Shown: positions 1 through 7,943, numbered from the stretch's first letter. The stretch: 16,334 bases of DNA from JACZSB01 sp965372015 (GCA_965372015.1 CBDVAP010000057.1:1-16334), one strand, 5' to 3'. Made by a program: numbers and translations. Notes: a model not told the origin generated them from the letters alone.

Positions 1-144
1 AGCCTCACCTCCAATTGTTTGAATCGTTGCCCGGAAGACACTGAAGTTATTATCACCGGTAGCCAGCGGGCACTTTTCTACCTGGATTCGGAGCGATTTT
101 CTGAAACCGCTCAAGCCGTGGTTCTGCCAATTCCGGAAGGTATT

Positions 145-930
145 ATGACTATCAACGATCAGGTAACCATCATCACCGGCGCTTCCAGCGGTATCGGGGC
201 CGAGCTGGCCCGGCAGTTGGCGGCTAATGGGGCTCGGTTGGCTTTGGCAGCCCGGCGAGAGGAATTGCTTGAGGAAGTGGCCGCCGATTGCCGCCAATTG
301 GGGGGTGAAGCCGTGGCGGTACCCACCGACATCACCGTGCCGGAGCAGTGCGCGGCGCTGATCCAACGCACGGTGGACACCTATGGCGCCGTCGATATGC
401 TGATCAACAACGCCGGTATTTCCATGCACGCCCTGTTCGCCGATATCGAGGAGTTGGACATATTCGACCGAATCATGCGCGTGAATTATATGGGAGCTGT
501 GGGTTGCACCCACTGCGCCCTGCCGCACCTGCTGAAGGCCCGGGGCCGGATAGTGGTAGTCTCCAGCCTGACCGGGATAGCCGGCGTCCCCACCCGCACG
601 GGTTATGCCGCCAGCAAGCACGCCTTGCACGGTTTTTTTGACAGCCTGCGAGTGGAACTGGCCGGTAGTGGGGTCTCGGTGACTATCGCCTGCCCCGGAT
701 TCGTGGAAACCGGCATCCGGCGCTACCGCCAGGGGCCGGACGATAGCCGCCACAAGAACCGCTCCCGACGCATGCCGGTAGAGCGTTGCGCCCGGATCAT
801 CCTGAGGGCGGCTAGAAGGCGCCGCCGGGAAGTAGTGATGACGGCACTGGGGAAAGTTGGCCGGTTTGTGCGGCTGTTCCTGCCTGGCCTGATCGACCGG
901 ATAGCGCGGAAAAAGGTGGGACTGGGCTGA
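145..930 (+). CDS. SDR-family NAD(P)-dependent oxidoreductase
   Basis: A classical short-chain dehydrogenase/reductase of 261 residues. The Rossmann cofactor motif TGASSGIG is at residues 11-18 and NNAG at 88-91. The catalytic Ser-Tyr-Lys set is near S141, Y154 and K158 (YAASK). The tail is rich in Arg and Lys, with a hydrophobic stretch near 240-252, as in membrane-associated DHRS7-like reductases. The frame is open upstream to a TTG at position 19. The ATG at 145 is preferred because GGAAGG lies at 135-140 and the Rossmann fold begins directly after it; the 42 residues upstream match nothing I recognise. It would reduce a carbonyl or oxidise an alcohol, but the substrate cannot be read from sequence. 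It is a single gene, convergent with the membrane protein that follows. Confidence 0.9.
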   Translation: MTINDQVTIITGASSGIGAELARQLAANGARLALAARREELLEEVAADCRQLGGEAVAVPTDITVPEQCAALIQRTVDTYGAVDMLINNAGISMHALFADIEELDIFDRIMRVNYMGAVGCTHCALPHLLKARGRIVVVSSLTGIAGVPTRTGYAASKHALHGFFDSLRVELAGSGVSVTIACPGFVETGIRRYRQGPDDSRHKNRSRRMPVERCARIILRAARRRRREVVMTALGKVGRFVRLFLPGLIDRIARKKVGLG

Positions 931-947
931 GTGGTCCAGCGACCCGG

Positions 948-968
948 CTATCCCGGTCGAAGGGATAG
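948..968. other. stem-loop between convergent genes
   Basis: CTATCCC (948-954) and GGGATAG (962-968) form a 7-bp stem with a 7-base loop. It sits in the 61-base gap between two convergent genes, where a bidirectional terminator would be expected. No T-run follows on either strand, so intrinsic termination is not clearly supported. Confidence 0.35.
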
Positions 969-991
969 GGGCCGCTACTAAACCAGTCCGT

Positions 992-1333
992 CTAGCTGTC
1001 GGCGCTTTTTTCGCCCCGGGAAATTAGGACGTTGGCCACGCCGGCCGCCAGGGGGATCAAGCCCCAGACCGCCACCTGCAACTGGCCGGATGAGACACCC
1101 AGGGCGATAGTCACGGCCAGGCCGATAGCGATCAATAAAATACCCTGTGTACGGCGGTCATATTTCCGTGGTGGCGGAAAGGGCACTTCGATCCCCTTTT
1201 CGATGGCCGCTAGAATCTCCCGGCTCTGGTCCTGTCTTTTCCGGTAACCAAAGTACAGGGCAAAAACACCCACCGTGAGAGAGCCGCCTACGGACAGGAC
1301 AATAGCTACAATTGGAATCCAATCTGTTACCAT
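992..1333 (-). CDS. small membrane protein, DUF6249-like
   Basis: A 113-residue protein with three predicted membrane segments near residues 6-29, 62-80 and 85-104. A basic cytoplasmic loop contains the motif AAIEKGIEVP around 42-51. The layout of one N-terminal helix, an 'IEKG' motif and two C-terminal helices matches my memory of the DUF6249 family, whose function is unknown. The ATG at 1333 is supported by AAAAGGAG (1340-1347, complementary strand) six bases upstream. It is divergent from the ECF sigma gene, with 113 bases between the starts, so it may share regulation with or be a target of that sigma factor; this is inference from position only. Confidence 0.75.
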   Translation of the reverse strand: MVTDWIPIVAIVLSVGGSLTVGVFALYFGYRKRQDQSREILAAIEKGIEVPFPPPRKYDRRTQGILLIAIGLAVTIALGVSSGQLQVAVWGLIPLAAGVANVLISRGEKSADS

Positions 1334-1349
1334 GAAAAACTCCTTTTCT

Positions 1350-1379
1350 TTGCCTGTTAGACCTTGGCCGGGCTATAAA
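1350..1379 (+). promoter_or_regulatory. possible sigma-70-type promoter for the first sigma operon
   Basis: TTGCCT (1350-1355) and TATAAA (1374-1379) are separated by 18 bases, about 68 bases before the sigma gene start. They lie in the divergent gap between the membrane protein and the sigma factor. The match is reasonable but AT-rich chance hits are common, and an ECF-type promoter could also be present. Confidence 0.3.
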
Positions 1380-1446
1380 TGTTGCAGGTAATTTCCGGGT
1401 CGACGGCAGCTAACGCAACAATACTCTGTAGGTAACAGTCATAAAG

Positions 1447-2010
1447 GTGATGACCGGAGTGGACGATCAGGCGCTACTTGACCGATTACGATCGGGCGAC
1501 CCCCAGGCTGCCTTTCGCCAGCTGGTGGCGGCCCACGGCAAAACGATCTACAATGTGGCCCTGTTCACCCTGAATGACGAAATTATGGCCCAGGATGCCA
1601 CCCAGGACGTTTTCATCCGCATCTGGCGGGGCCTGAAGGGTTTCAAGGGACAGGCCAAACTGGGCAGCTGGATCTACCGGATCACGAAAAACGTCTGCTA
1701 TGATTATTTAAAGAAACGGCGTCCCGAGCGCCTGGATGAGGAGGGGGATCTAGCTCTGGCCGACAACGATCAGGCCGGCCCCGAAGGCCAATTCCTGGCG
1801 GACGAACGGCACCTGGCGGTTCGCCGGGCGGTGGCCAGGCTACCGGAGCGCCAGCGGCTGGCAATCACGCTGCACTATTTCCACCAGCGCTCGTATGAGG
1901 AGGTAGCTGAAATTATGGAACAACCGTTGGGCACAGTAAAGTCTTACCTGCATCGGGCCAAGGCGGCCCTGGCGGAATCCCTTAAGGAAATGGAGGGCAG
2001 GCTGGTATGA
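1447..2010 (+). CDS. ECF-family RNA polymerase sigma factor
   Basis: A 187-residue ECF sigma factor with only regions 2 and 4. Region 2 spans about residues 24-93 and includes DATQDVF (50-56) for core binding and the SWIYRITKN segment for -10 recognition. Region 4 spans about 126-178 and has the helix-turn-helix LGTVKSYLHRAK at 161-172. The first codon may be GTG at 1447 or the ATG directly after it at 1450; the ribosome-binding signal is weak and does not decide. The next gene overlaps by four bases (ATGA), so the two are translationally coupled and the downstream product is the likely partner. The subgroup and target genes cannot be read from sequence. Confidence 0.93.
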   Translation: MMTGVDDQALLDRLRSGDPQAAFRQLVAAHGKTIYNVALFTLNDEIMAQDATQDVFIRIWRGLKGFKGQAKLGSWIYRITKNVCYDYLKKRRPERLDEEGDLALADNDQAGPEGQFLADERHLAVRRAVARLPERQRLAITLHYFHQRSYEEVAEIMEQPLGTVKSYLHRAKAALAESLKEMEGRLV

Positions 2011-2429
2011 AACGACTGGAATATGATGAGCTGACACCGATTTTCGAGCAGGCCGCAGTGGACTTGCCGCCGGCGCTAAGTGCCAGGTTGCAGGCCATTC
2101 CCACACTGGCGCCACCCATTTCCCTGGGCCGGATCGCAGCGGTTCTGGCGAGCCCGATCCTGGGCCTGGGGGTGGCCTGGCGCTATCGTGAACTGGGCCT
2201 GAACCTGTGGGACCGGGGGACAATCGTGCTGGGACGACGAATATTCAGCGGCTGGGACTTCCTGGTGGAGCTGGCTTATGGCGCCTCGCTGCCGCAGCCG
2301 GAGTTGGCCGTTATCAACGGGCTGATGGCGGCGGTGATCGTCCTGGTCAGCCTGGGGCTGGGTCTCTATTTATGGGCAGAAAGCCGGGAGCTGCGGATCT
2401 ACGCCCACCATCTTACCGGCCAGCTGTAG
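2007..2429 (+). CDS. two-helix membrane protein, possible anti-sigma factor
   Basis: A 140-residue protein without a recognised domain. The N-terminal 38 residues are soluble and acidic to neutral. A hydrophobic segment spans about 41-57, followed by a short polar region, and a second strong segment spans about 101-123. The C-terminus is polar (AESRELRIYAHHLTGQL). The start overlaps the sigma stop by ATGA and is preceded by GGAGGGCAGG. A small membrane protein coupled to an ECF sigma gene is often its anti-sigma factor, so that role is inferred from position. The Cys/His zinc motif of the zf-HC2 class is absent, and there is no cysteine at all. It could instead be a sigma-controlled envelope protein. 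Confidence 0.7.
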   Translation: MKRLEYDELTPIFEQAAVDLPPALSARLQAIPTLAPPISLGRIAAVLASPILGLGVAWRYRELGLNLWDRGTIVLGRRIFSGWDFLVELAYGASLPQPELAVINGLMAAVIVLVSLGLGLYLWAESRELRIYAHHLTGQL

Positions 2430-2443
2430 AAAACCGGCCGGAG

Positions 2444-3754
2444 TCACTTCCCCTCTAAAAGCTGAATTAAGGCTTTCCGGGCCTCGGGTGTGTCCAGGCG
2501 GCCCAGGGCGGCAGCCGCTTCGGTGCGCACCTGGATGTGGGGGTCGTCGCCGGCCAATTTCAGTAGTACCGGCACAACCTGACTGTCATCGGTGCGGCCC
2601 AGTGCCCGGGCTGCTTTACGGCGCATACCGGCGTCCGTTGATTCCCGGGCCACCGACACCAACGCTTCGATGGCGGCCGGCGAATCGATCCGTGAGAGTG
2701 AAGTAATGGCTATCCCACGCACTTTTTCCGAAGGGTCCTGCCGCGCGATTTCCCCCAGTTTTGTCACTACCTGATCCCCTTCCATCCGGCCCAGGGCATG
2801 GACCACTTTCTTGCGGAATTTCTCGTCCGCATCGGGATTATAAATCCGGATGATAGCCTGTTGCGACAGCGGGTCGTCACTGCGCTGCAGGGCATAAAGC
2901 GCCGCCAAGGCCACCTCCTCATCGTGGTCGTGCTGCAGCTGCTCGATGATGGGGCTGTATTTGGCTTTGTTCTTACGGCTTTGGGCCGCCAGTCGCCGCC
3001 CGATAGTGATCAGGCTGGCCTTGGCGTCGTTAGCCCAGCGGCTGTCGGGAAAATCATCGATATACAACTGGTAGGCCTGGAATACTTCCTGATCCTGGCC
3101 GTTGGAGTTTTCCCGGGCATAGCAGAGCCAGAACCGGGCGTCATCGGTATATTTATTGGTGGGATAATCTCTGAGAAACCGGGTGATTGCGTCCAAGGCC
3201 TCCTGCCACTGCTCTTGCAGAATCAGATTATACGCATCCTGGTAGGCTGCTTTCAGCTGCTCCCAGTTTTCATCTCCCCGCCGGATCCGGCTCCGCTGCG
3301 CCAGGCGAATCTCTGCCCTTGCATCCCGCATTCCCTCGCGCGCGTGCTCAAGGGCCTCCCGAGCCGACTCTTGAGCTTGCTCCGCCGCCCCCCGGAGCTT
3401 TTCGAGCACCTCTTGATCGAGGAGTTCGGGCAGTTCGGGCAGTTCAAGTTCATCCAGAATGTCCGGTATGCTCAGGTAGAGTTCAGCATCCCCGTCCCAA
3501 TCGAAATCCCAGTCATATTCGTAATCAAAATCCGGCTCGTAAAAGTATCCATAACCATCATCAAGTTCTTCGGGCAATATTATGATTCGCTCACCACCGG
3601 GCTGGTACAGGTAGGTGGTGTCGCCGGCGACAACCACCGGGCCTTCATTTTCAACGCGCACCTGCTGGGCCCAAAGTGGCATGCCGGCAAACAACATTAT
3701 AGATAGTAGTAGCTGTCTGCCTAGCCGGTCAAGTATTCGGTGATGTTTCCGCAT
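2444..3754 (-). CDS. exported TPR-like/HEAT-repeat protein
   Basis: A 436-residue protein, third in the sigma/anti-sigma operon. A signal peptide covers about residues 1-30, with a likely cut after the Ala of LWAQQ. Residues 64-90 are an unusual strip of Asp/Glu alternating with Tyr, Phe and Trp. Residues 115-160 are Ala/Glu/Arg-rich and probably coiled coil. Residues 165-255 look like two tetratricopeptide-type repeats (WQEALDAITRFLRDYPTNK, then AYQLYIDDFPDSRWANDA). From about 265 to the end are HEAT-type helical repeats with the signature 'aaxALGRxd' near 318, 383 and 415. The ATG at 3754 has AGGAG (3763-3767, complementary strand) eight bases upstream and starts 15 bases after the anti-sigma stop. 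It is probably a periplasmic scaffold or sensor; no enzyme motif is visible. Confidence 0.85.
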   Translation of the reverse strand: MRKHHRILDRLGRQLLLSIMLFAGMPLWAQQVRVENEGPVVVAGDTTYLYQPGGERIIILPEELDDGYGYFYEPDFDYEYDWDFDWDGDAELYLSIPDILDELELPELPELLDQEVLEKLRGAAEQAQESAREALEHAREGMRDARAEIRLAQRSRIRRGDENWEQLKAAYQDAYNLILQEQWQEALDAITRFLRDYPTNKYTDDARFWLCYARENSNGQDQEVFQAYQLYIDDFPDSRWANDAKASLITIGRRLAAQSRKNKAKYSPIIEQLQHDHDEEVALAALYALQRSDDPLSQQAIIRIYNPDADEKFRKKVVHALGRMEGDQVVTKLGEIARQDPSEKVRGIAITSLSRIDSPAAIEALVSVARESTDAGMRRKAARALGRTDDSQVVPVLLKLAGDDPHIQVRTEAAAALGRLDTPEARKALIQLLEGK

Positions 3755-3769
3755 GGCTGATACTCCTAA

Positions 3770-4609
3770 TCAAATCAAGATTGCCGATTTTTTTGCTGCC
3801 GGTGCAGGTCGCTCTACCGGTCTGTCCATGGGTTGGCGCCCCAGTTCGGTGAGTGTGATCTTGAGCAGGACGGAATTTTCCTGGATACCTTCCCGCGCCA
3901 GCTGTAGCGACCAGACCAAGTCATCACTGTCGCTGTTAGCCAACGGCAGCATCAACCGCTCGATTTCCAGGATCAGCTTCAGCAGTCGCGGGTCGTAGGC
4001 CGCCGCTTGGTGCTGCCGGAGGTCCCGGCCGCGATGTATGATCTCCCGGTAGATGCGTCGCTGGCTGGGAAAATCAATGATGTCCAGGTCTTCCTCCCGG
4101 TCGAAATTATCCAGTCCCAAAAGTGCCACTTTGGAACCGGCCAGGTAACGGGTAAACAGTTGGTTGAACTCTGCCAGGGCAGCCGGGTCCATCACCGTGG
4201 CGACCTGATTGGTTGGTGAGCTTATGACAATCCGGTCCAGGTAGAGGGCTCGACCGATAAAGACGCCGGTGATCACCAACATCAAAGCCGCGGCCAGAGG
4301 CGCCCAAGCCGGCGCTCCAGGCGCCACCGGTAGCCGGAGCCTTTCCAGCCAGTCCTTAACTCCGGCACCCACTGCCGCCGGTTCGAGACGAGGCAGCAGT
4401 CTATTCCAAAACCCGGCCCAATAACCGGGAGGTGCAGTGGCCGGCTCCAGGGTATCCATCACTTTCAGTGTGGCGGATAACCCTTCGAATTCTCGGGCGC
4501 ATTCAGCGCAGACCGTCAGATGGATCTCGAATTTCCGGCGGCGTCCAACCGGCAGCTCGTCGTAAAGCGCCTCAGCCATCAAGGCGCGAGCGGTATGGCA
4601 ACGGATCAT
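3770..4609 (-). CDS. zf-HC2 transmembrane anti-sigma factor
   Basis: A 279-residue single-pass membrane protein. The N-terminus carries the zinc-binding anti-sigma signature: Cys4, then His30-x3-Cys34-x2-Cys37 (HLTVCAEC). This is the ZAS fold that clamps an ECF sigma factor. A transmembrane helix spans about 103-121. The remaining 150 or so residues would be periplasmic; they are helical and charged, resemble nothing I know, and have no cysteine. The start overlaps the sigma stop as ATGA, with GGAGG at about 4616-4621 (complementary strand). The role as inhibitor of the upstream sigma factor rests on the motif plus coupling. The large periplasmic domain suggests that it senses an envelope signal, perhaps together with the HEAT-repeat protein encoded next. 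Confidence 0.88.
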   Translation of the reverse strand: MIRCHTARALMAEALYDELPVGRRRKFEIHLTVCAECAREFEGLSATLKVMDTLEPATAPPGYWAGFWNRLLPRLEPAAVGAGVKDWLERLRLPVAPGAPAWAPLAAALMLVITGVFIGRALYLDRIVISSPTNQVATVMDPAALAEFNQLFTRYLAGSKVALLGLDNFDREEDLDIIDFPSQRRIYREIIHRGRDLRQHQAAAYDPRLLKLILEIERLMLPLANSDSDDLVWSLQLAREGIQENSVLLKITLTELGRQPMDRPVERPAPAAKKSAILI

Positions 4610-5205
4610 GGCGATTCCTCCAATCCCAGTTCAGGCCGGTAAAAGGCCAGTTCCCGGCGCAGGTGGCCCAGAGCCCGGAACAGCTGGCTCTTTACGGTAC
4701 CCAGGGAGACACCCAATATCCCGGCGATCTCCTTGAGGGGCAAGTCGTGGTAATGTCGCAACACGAAGATGGAGCGTTGCCGGGGTGCCAGGGTGCGCAG
4801 GGCCTGTTGAATGTGTTCCTGTATCTGTCCGGCAGCCACCTGCTGTTCGGGGTCGTCCTCCGCCGCTGTGGCGATGAATTGCTCGGGTTGGGGTTTGTCT
4901 TCCGAAGAAGCCGGATGCAGGACCCAACCCCCCCGCGACTTACGACGGCGGACCTCGTCGATGTGAGTATTCACCGCTATCCGCAGCAACCAACTCATAA
5001 CCTTGGCGTCACCCCGGAAGCGGCCCAGACTGCGGTAGGCTTTGATAAATACCCGTTGCGATATGTCATCGGCATCGTCCCAATCTCCAGTGAGCTGCAT
5101 AGCGAAATTAAAAACCGGCCTCCGGTAATTCTCAACAAAATCCTTAAAAGCGGCCAAATCGCCAGCGCGCACTCGTTCAATGAGTTTACGTTCGTCACTA
5201 TCCAT
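4606..5205 (-). CDS. ECF-family RNA polymerase sigma factor
   Basis: A 199-residue ECF sigma factor counted from the ATG at 5205. Region 2 covers about 22-90 (DWDDADDISQRVF, SWLLRIAVNTHIDEVRRRK). A variable linker covers 91-130, and region 4 about 133-185 ends in SLGTVKSQLFRAL. The frame stays open upstream to a TTG at 5307, which would add 34 residues. The ATG is preferred because ECF proteins normally begin just before the 'LIERVRAGD' helix and the extension has no family resemblance. Neither start has a strong ribosome-binding site. The gene heads a three-gene operon and is coupled by ATGA to a zf-HC2 anti-sigma factor. It is divergent from the glycolate oxidase operon. Confidence 0.93.
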   Translation of the reverse strand: MDSDERKLIERVRAGDLAAFKDFVENYRRPVFNFAMQLTGDWDDADDISQRVFIKAYRSLGRFRGDAKVMSWLLRIAVNTHIDEVRRRKSRGGWVLHPASSEDKPQPEQFIATAAEDDPEQQVAAGQIQEHIQQALRTLAPRQRSIFVLRHYHDLPLKEIAGILGVSLGTVKSQLFRALGHLRRELAFYRPELGLEESP

Positions 5206-5323
5206 CAGCGGCCGCTTCGATAGATAGACGCGGGCGGATCGTAAAAGGTTGGCGCGGCTGGGCGCTCGGGCGGCAGAATGGCCTGGCGGATGCTTTTCAC
5301 CGTGCAATGATATTAAAATTTCC

Positions 5324-5366
5324 CCGCGGAAACAAGGGCTTCAAAGCCTTGACCGCGGTCTTTTTT
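5324..5366 (+). promoter_or_regulatory. terminator-like hairpin ahead of glcD (possible attenuator)
   Basis: Two copies of CCGCGG (5324-5329 and 5353-5358) can pair and enclose a second hairpin, CAAGG(G)CT / AGCCTTG (5333-5340 and 5345-5351), with a TCAA loop and one bulged G. It is followed directly by TCTTTTTT (5359-5366). On the + strand this has the shape of an intrinsic terminator. It lies between divergent genes, and no gene upstream is read toward it on this strand, so it could be a leader attenuator for glcDEF, provided the promoter lies before about 5320. CCGCGG is itself palindromic, so a protein-binding pair of sites is an alternative. Confidence 0.4.
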
Positions 5367-5403
5367 CCTTTGGTAACGGTCTTCCGGCGGACAAAATTCC
5401 CCT

Positions 5404-6840
5404 ATGACTCTACCAGCCCGATTAGTGCGCCAGTTGCGCCGAGTTGTGGGTCGCGGCTCGGTGGAGACCGGCCCGGCTGAGCTATTGGTCTACCAATCCG
5501 ACGGACTAACGCTCCATAGCGCCCGGCCTGAGGGCGTGGTCTATCCGGCCAATACCGAGGAGTGCGCCCGGGTAATCGCATTATGCCATCAGGCTGGCGT
5601 GCCATTCGTGGCCCGGGGGGCCGGCACCGGCTTGTCCGGCGGCGCCATTATCGATGGCGGAGTGATCATCCAACTCAGCCGCATGAACCGGGTGCTGGCC
5701 CTGCATCCGGCCGACCGCTATGCCGTGGTGCAACCGGGGGTGGTGAACAATTACTTAAGCCTGCAAGCCCGGCCCCACGGTCTGGAGTTTGCCCCCGATC
5801 CCTCCAGCCAGGCGGCCTGCACCATCGGCGGGAACCTGGCCGAGAACGCCGGTGGACCGCACACCCTTAAAGTGGGCGTCACAGCCAACCACGTATTGGG
5901 ACAGACAGCGGTGTTGCCCGATGGAGAGGTAATCCATCTGGGGGGACCGTACCCGGTGGCGCCGGGGCCCGACTTTTCGGCCTTTCTGGTGGGCAGCGAG
6001 GGCACCATTGCCATCACTACCGAGATCATCGTCCGGCTGATACCGCTGGCCCCCTCCACGACCACCATGCTGGCAACCTATGACACGGTGGGAGCCGCCA
6101 CCGACTCGGTATCGGCAATCCTGGGGGCCGGGGTGCTACCGTCCGCCCTGGAGCTGATCGACAAGTTGTGTATCCAAGCGGTGGAGGCTCATCTTAAAGT
6201 CGGCTTTCCAACCGGGGCAGCGGCGATCCTGCTGATCGAACTGGACGGCGATGCGGACGAAATAGCGGGCCATACCGAAACCATCGAGCGCGTATGCCGC
6301 CGGCAGGGGGCCGTCGATTTCCGCCTGGCAGCGGACGAGACCGAGCGACAGCGGTTGTGGTTGGGCCGCAAGCACGCCGTCGGTACCATGGGAAAGATCT
6401 CACCGGGCTATTATACCAACGACGGTGTGGTGCCCCGTTCACGGCTGACCGACATTTTAAACTCGGTGTACCGGATCGGCGAGAAGCGCGGGTTGCGGGT
6501 AGCCAACGTCTGCCACGCCGGGGACGGTAACATCCACCCCCTGATTCTGTTCGACCCTGATGCAGCCGGCGATCCGGAACGAGCGGTGGACTGCTCCCGG
6601 GAAATACTGCTGGCCTGCCTGGAAATGGGCGGCTCGCTGACCGGTGAACACGGCATCGGCATCGAAAAGCGGGAGTTGATGGAAAGCATGTATGCAGCCA
6701 GCGACCTGGGGCACATGCAGCGCTTGCGGGCAGGTTTCAATCCGGGCAATCTGCTGAACCCCGGCAAAATATTTCCCCTGGGCGCGACCTGTGGGGAAGT
6801 CCGCCGGCCGGGACCGATACCGCCAGGGACCTGGATATGA
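5404..6840 (+). CDS. glcD: glycolate oxidase subunit GlcD (FAD-linked)
   Basis: The catalytic flavoprotein subunit of membrane-associated glycolate oxidase, 478 residues (family about 480-500). It oxidises glycolate to glyoxylate and passes electrons through GlcF to the quinone pool. The FAD-binding PCMH domain occupies the first 210 residues or so, with RGAGTGLSGG at 71-80, the PDPSS...TIGGNLAENAGG segment at 131-151 and LVGSEGT at 195-201. The C-terminal FAD-oxidase domain has the conserved CHAGDGNIHP at 370-379 and GEHGIGIEKR at 414-423. The start has no clear Shine-Dalgarno sequence. It heads glcDEF and its stop overlaps the next start by four bases. D-lactate dehydrogenases share the fold, but the DEF arrangement favours glycolate. 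Confidence 0.92.
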   Translation: MTLPARLVRQLRRVVGRGSVETGPAELLVYQSDGLTLHSARPEGVVYPANTEECARVIALCHQAGVPFVARGAGTGLSGGAIIDGGVIIQLSRMNRVLALHPADRYAVVQPGVVNNYLSLQARPHGLEFAPDPSSQAACTIGGNLAENAGGPHTLKVGVTANHVLGQTAVLPDGEVIHLGGPYPVAPGPDFSAFLVGSEGTIAITTEIIVRLIPLAPSTTTMLATYDTVGAATDSVSAILGAGVLPSALELIDKLCIQAVEAHLKVGFPTGAAAILLIELDGDADEIAGHTETIERVCRRQGAVDFRLAADETERQRLWLGRKHAVGTMGKISPGYYTNDGVVPRSRLTDILNSVYRIGEKRGLRVANVCHAGDGNIHPLILFDPDAAGDPERAVDCSREILLACLEMGGSLTGEHGIGIEKRELMESMYAASDLGHMQRLRAGFNPGNLLNPGKIFPLGATCGEVRRPGPIPPGTWI

Positions 6841-7943
6841 CGGGAACAGCCGCCAACATCCATTGTCCCGGCAGCCGAGCAGCCGCTACTGAGCTGATCC
6901 GGCAGGCGCGGGCCGAGCGCTGGAGTATCGGCGCCCCGGCAGCCGACTACCAGTGGGACTTATCGCAGCTAAAGGAAGTGATGGCGTTCAACCCGGCGGA
7001 TATGCTGCTGACCGTGGAGACCGGTTTGTCCCTGCAGCAGGTCCAGGAGATTGCCCGCGCCGAAAATCTCTGGTTGCCACTGGACTCGACCATGCCGGAG
7101 GTACCGTTGGCGGAGCTGCTGGCCCGGGACGCGTCCCTGAGTTGGCTAAGTCACCACCACGGTCTGGCCCGGGATTGGGTCATGAGCATCACCGCCCTGG
7201 ACGACCGGGGCCAGCAGGTATTTTCCGGCGCCCGGGTGGTAAAAAATGTAGCCGGGTACCGGTTGGCCCCACTCTACATTGGCGCCCGGCACTGCCTGGG
7301 ACCGGTGCTGGAGGTCTCGCTCAGGCTTTTGCCCCAACCTGCCGAGGTAACCGTCATTACCTGCGGCGCGGCTGAACCGGCCCGCCTGCTGGAGCTGTGG
7401 ACCGGCTCCCGCCGGGGCGAGCATTCCACTGAGCCCGGCCTGCCCTGGGAGGGTTTGTTGATTGAGCGGCGGGGGGAACGGTGGGAACTGCACGGTTTCA
7501 CGCGGGCCTCGAAAAAGCGGACCGCTGATTGGGCGCAGGCCACCGAGGGCGATAACCGGGTAGAGATCAGCTCGGCAAAGCATCCTCCGGACGAAAACGC
7601 CCGTAAGTCCTCCGACCCCAATGTCTTATTGCAGGTGCTGCCCTCGCAGTTAGCGAACCTGTTGGCCGCCTTTACCGCAACTGCCGTAGACTTGCGATGC
7701 TACCCGTCGGCGGGGGCGGTAGTCCTGGACCTGACTACGGACCTGGCAGCCGAGAAGAGCCTTAAAGAGGCGTTGCTATCTACGCGGGCCTGGGGCGGAT
7801 CGGTTCGTCCCCTGACGCCGGCCGGCGCCCGTATTCTCGGCGGGATCGGTATCCGGGAACAGGTGGCGGCGGTTTTCGGGCGGGTGAAGAAAATACTCGA
7901 TCCGGACACCATTTTCGGTCCCTGGCCGGAGGAATTGTGGTAA
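6837..7943 (+). CDS. glcE: glycolate oxidase subunit GlcE (FAD-binding)
   Basis: The second flavin-binding subunit of glycolate oxidase, 368 residues (E. coli about 350). It is a shortened relative of GlcD with an FAD-binding domain over about residues 30-170: a central LLTVETGLSLQQVQ (57-70), WLPLDSTMPE (79-88), and the family hallmark VVKNVAGYRL at 134-143, followed by LGPVLEVSLRLLP. Residues about 190-260 form a less conserved insert. It overlaps glcD by ATGA at 6837-6840 and ends inside the start of glcF, so the three proteins are coupled, probably for complex assembly. Confidence 0.88.
   Translation: MTGTAANIHCPGSRAAATELIRQARAERWSIGAPAADYQWDLSQLKEVMAFNPADMLLTVETGLSLQQVQEIARAENLWLPLDSTMPEVPLAELLARDASLSWLSHHHGLARDWVMSITALDDRGQQVFSGARVVKNVAGYRLAPLYIGARHCLGPVLEVSLRLLPQPAEVTVITCGAAEPARLLELWTGSRRGEHSTEPGLPWEGLLIERRGERWELHGFTRASKKRTADWAQATEGDNRVEISSAKHPPDENARKSSDPNVLLQVLPSQLANLLAAFTATAVDLRCYPSAGAVVLDLTTDLAAEKSLKEALLSTRAWGGSVRPLTPAGARILGGIGIREQVAAVFGRVKKILDPDTIFGPWPEELW

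Noticed and set aside
19..144. N-terminal extension of the short-chain dehydrogenase from TTG at 19
   Set aside because: The family fold starts right after the ATG at 145, which has its own GGAAGG; the upstream residues look non-homologous.
2798..3706. A 302-codon + strand open frame opposite the HEAT-repeat gene
   Set aside because: It mirrors the real gene. The - strand product has a signal peptide, TPR-like and HEAT repeats and a good ribosome-binding site, while the + product has no domain sense. High-GC codon bias opens such antisense frames.
4432..5223. A 263-codon + strand open frame opposite the second sigma and anti-sigma genes
   Set aside because: The opposite strand encodes clear sigma regions 2 and 4 and a zf-HC2 motif; this frame spans both genes and shows no motif.
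5206..5307. A 34-residue extension of the second sigma factor from TTG at 5307
   Set aside because: ECF proteins normally start near the 'ERKLIERVRAGD' helix; the extension is unlike the family and has no ribosome-binding site.
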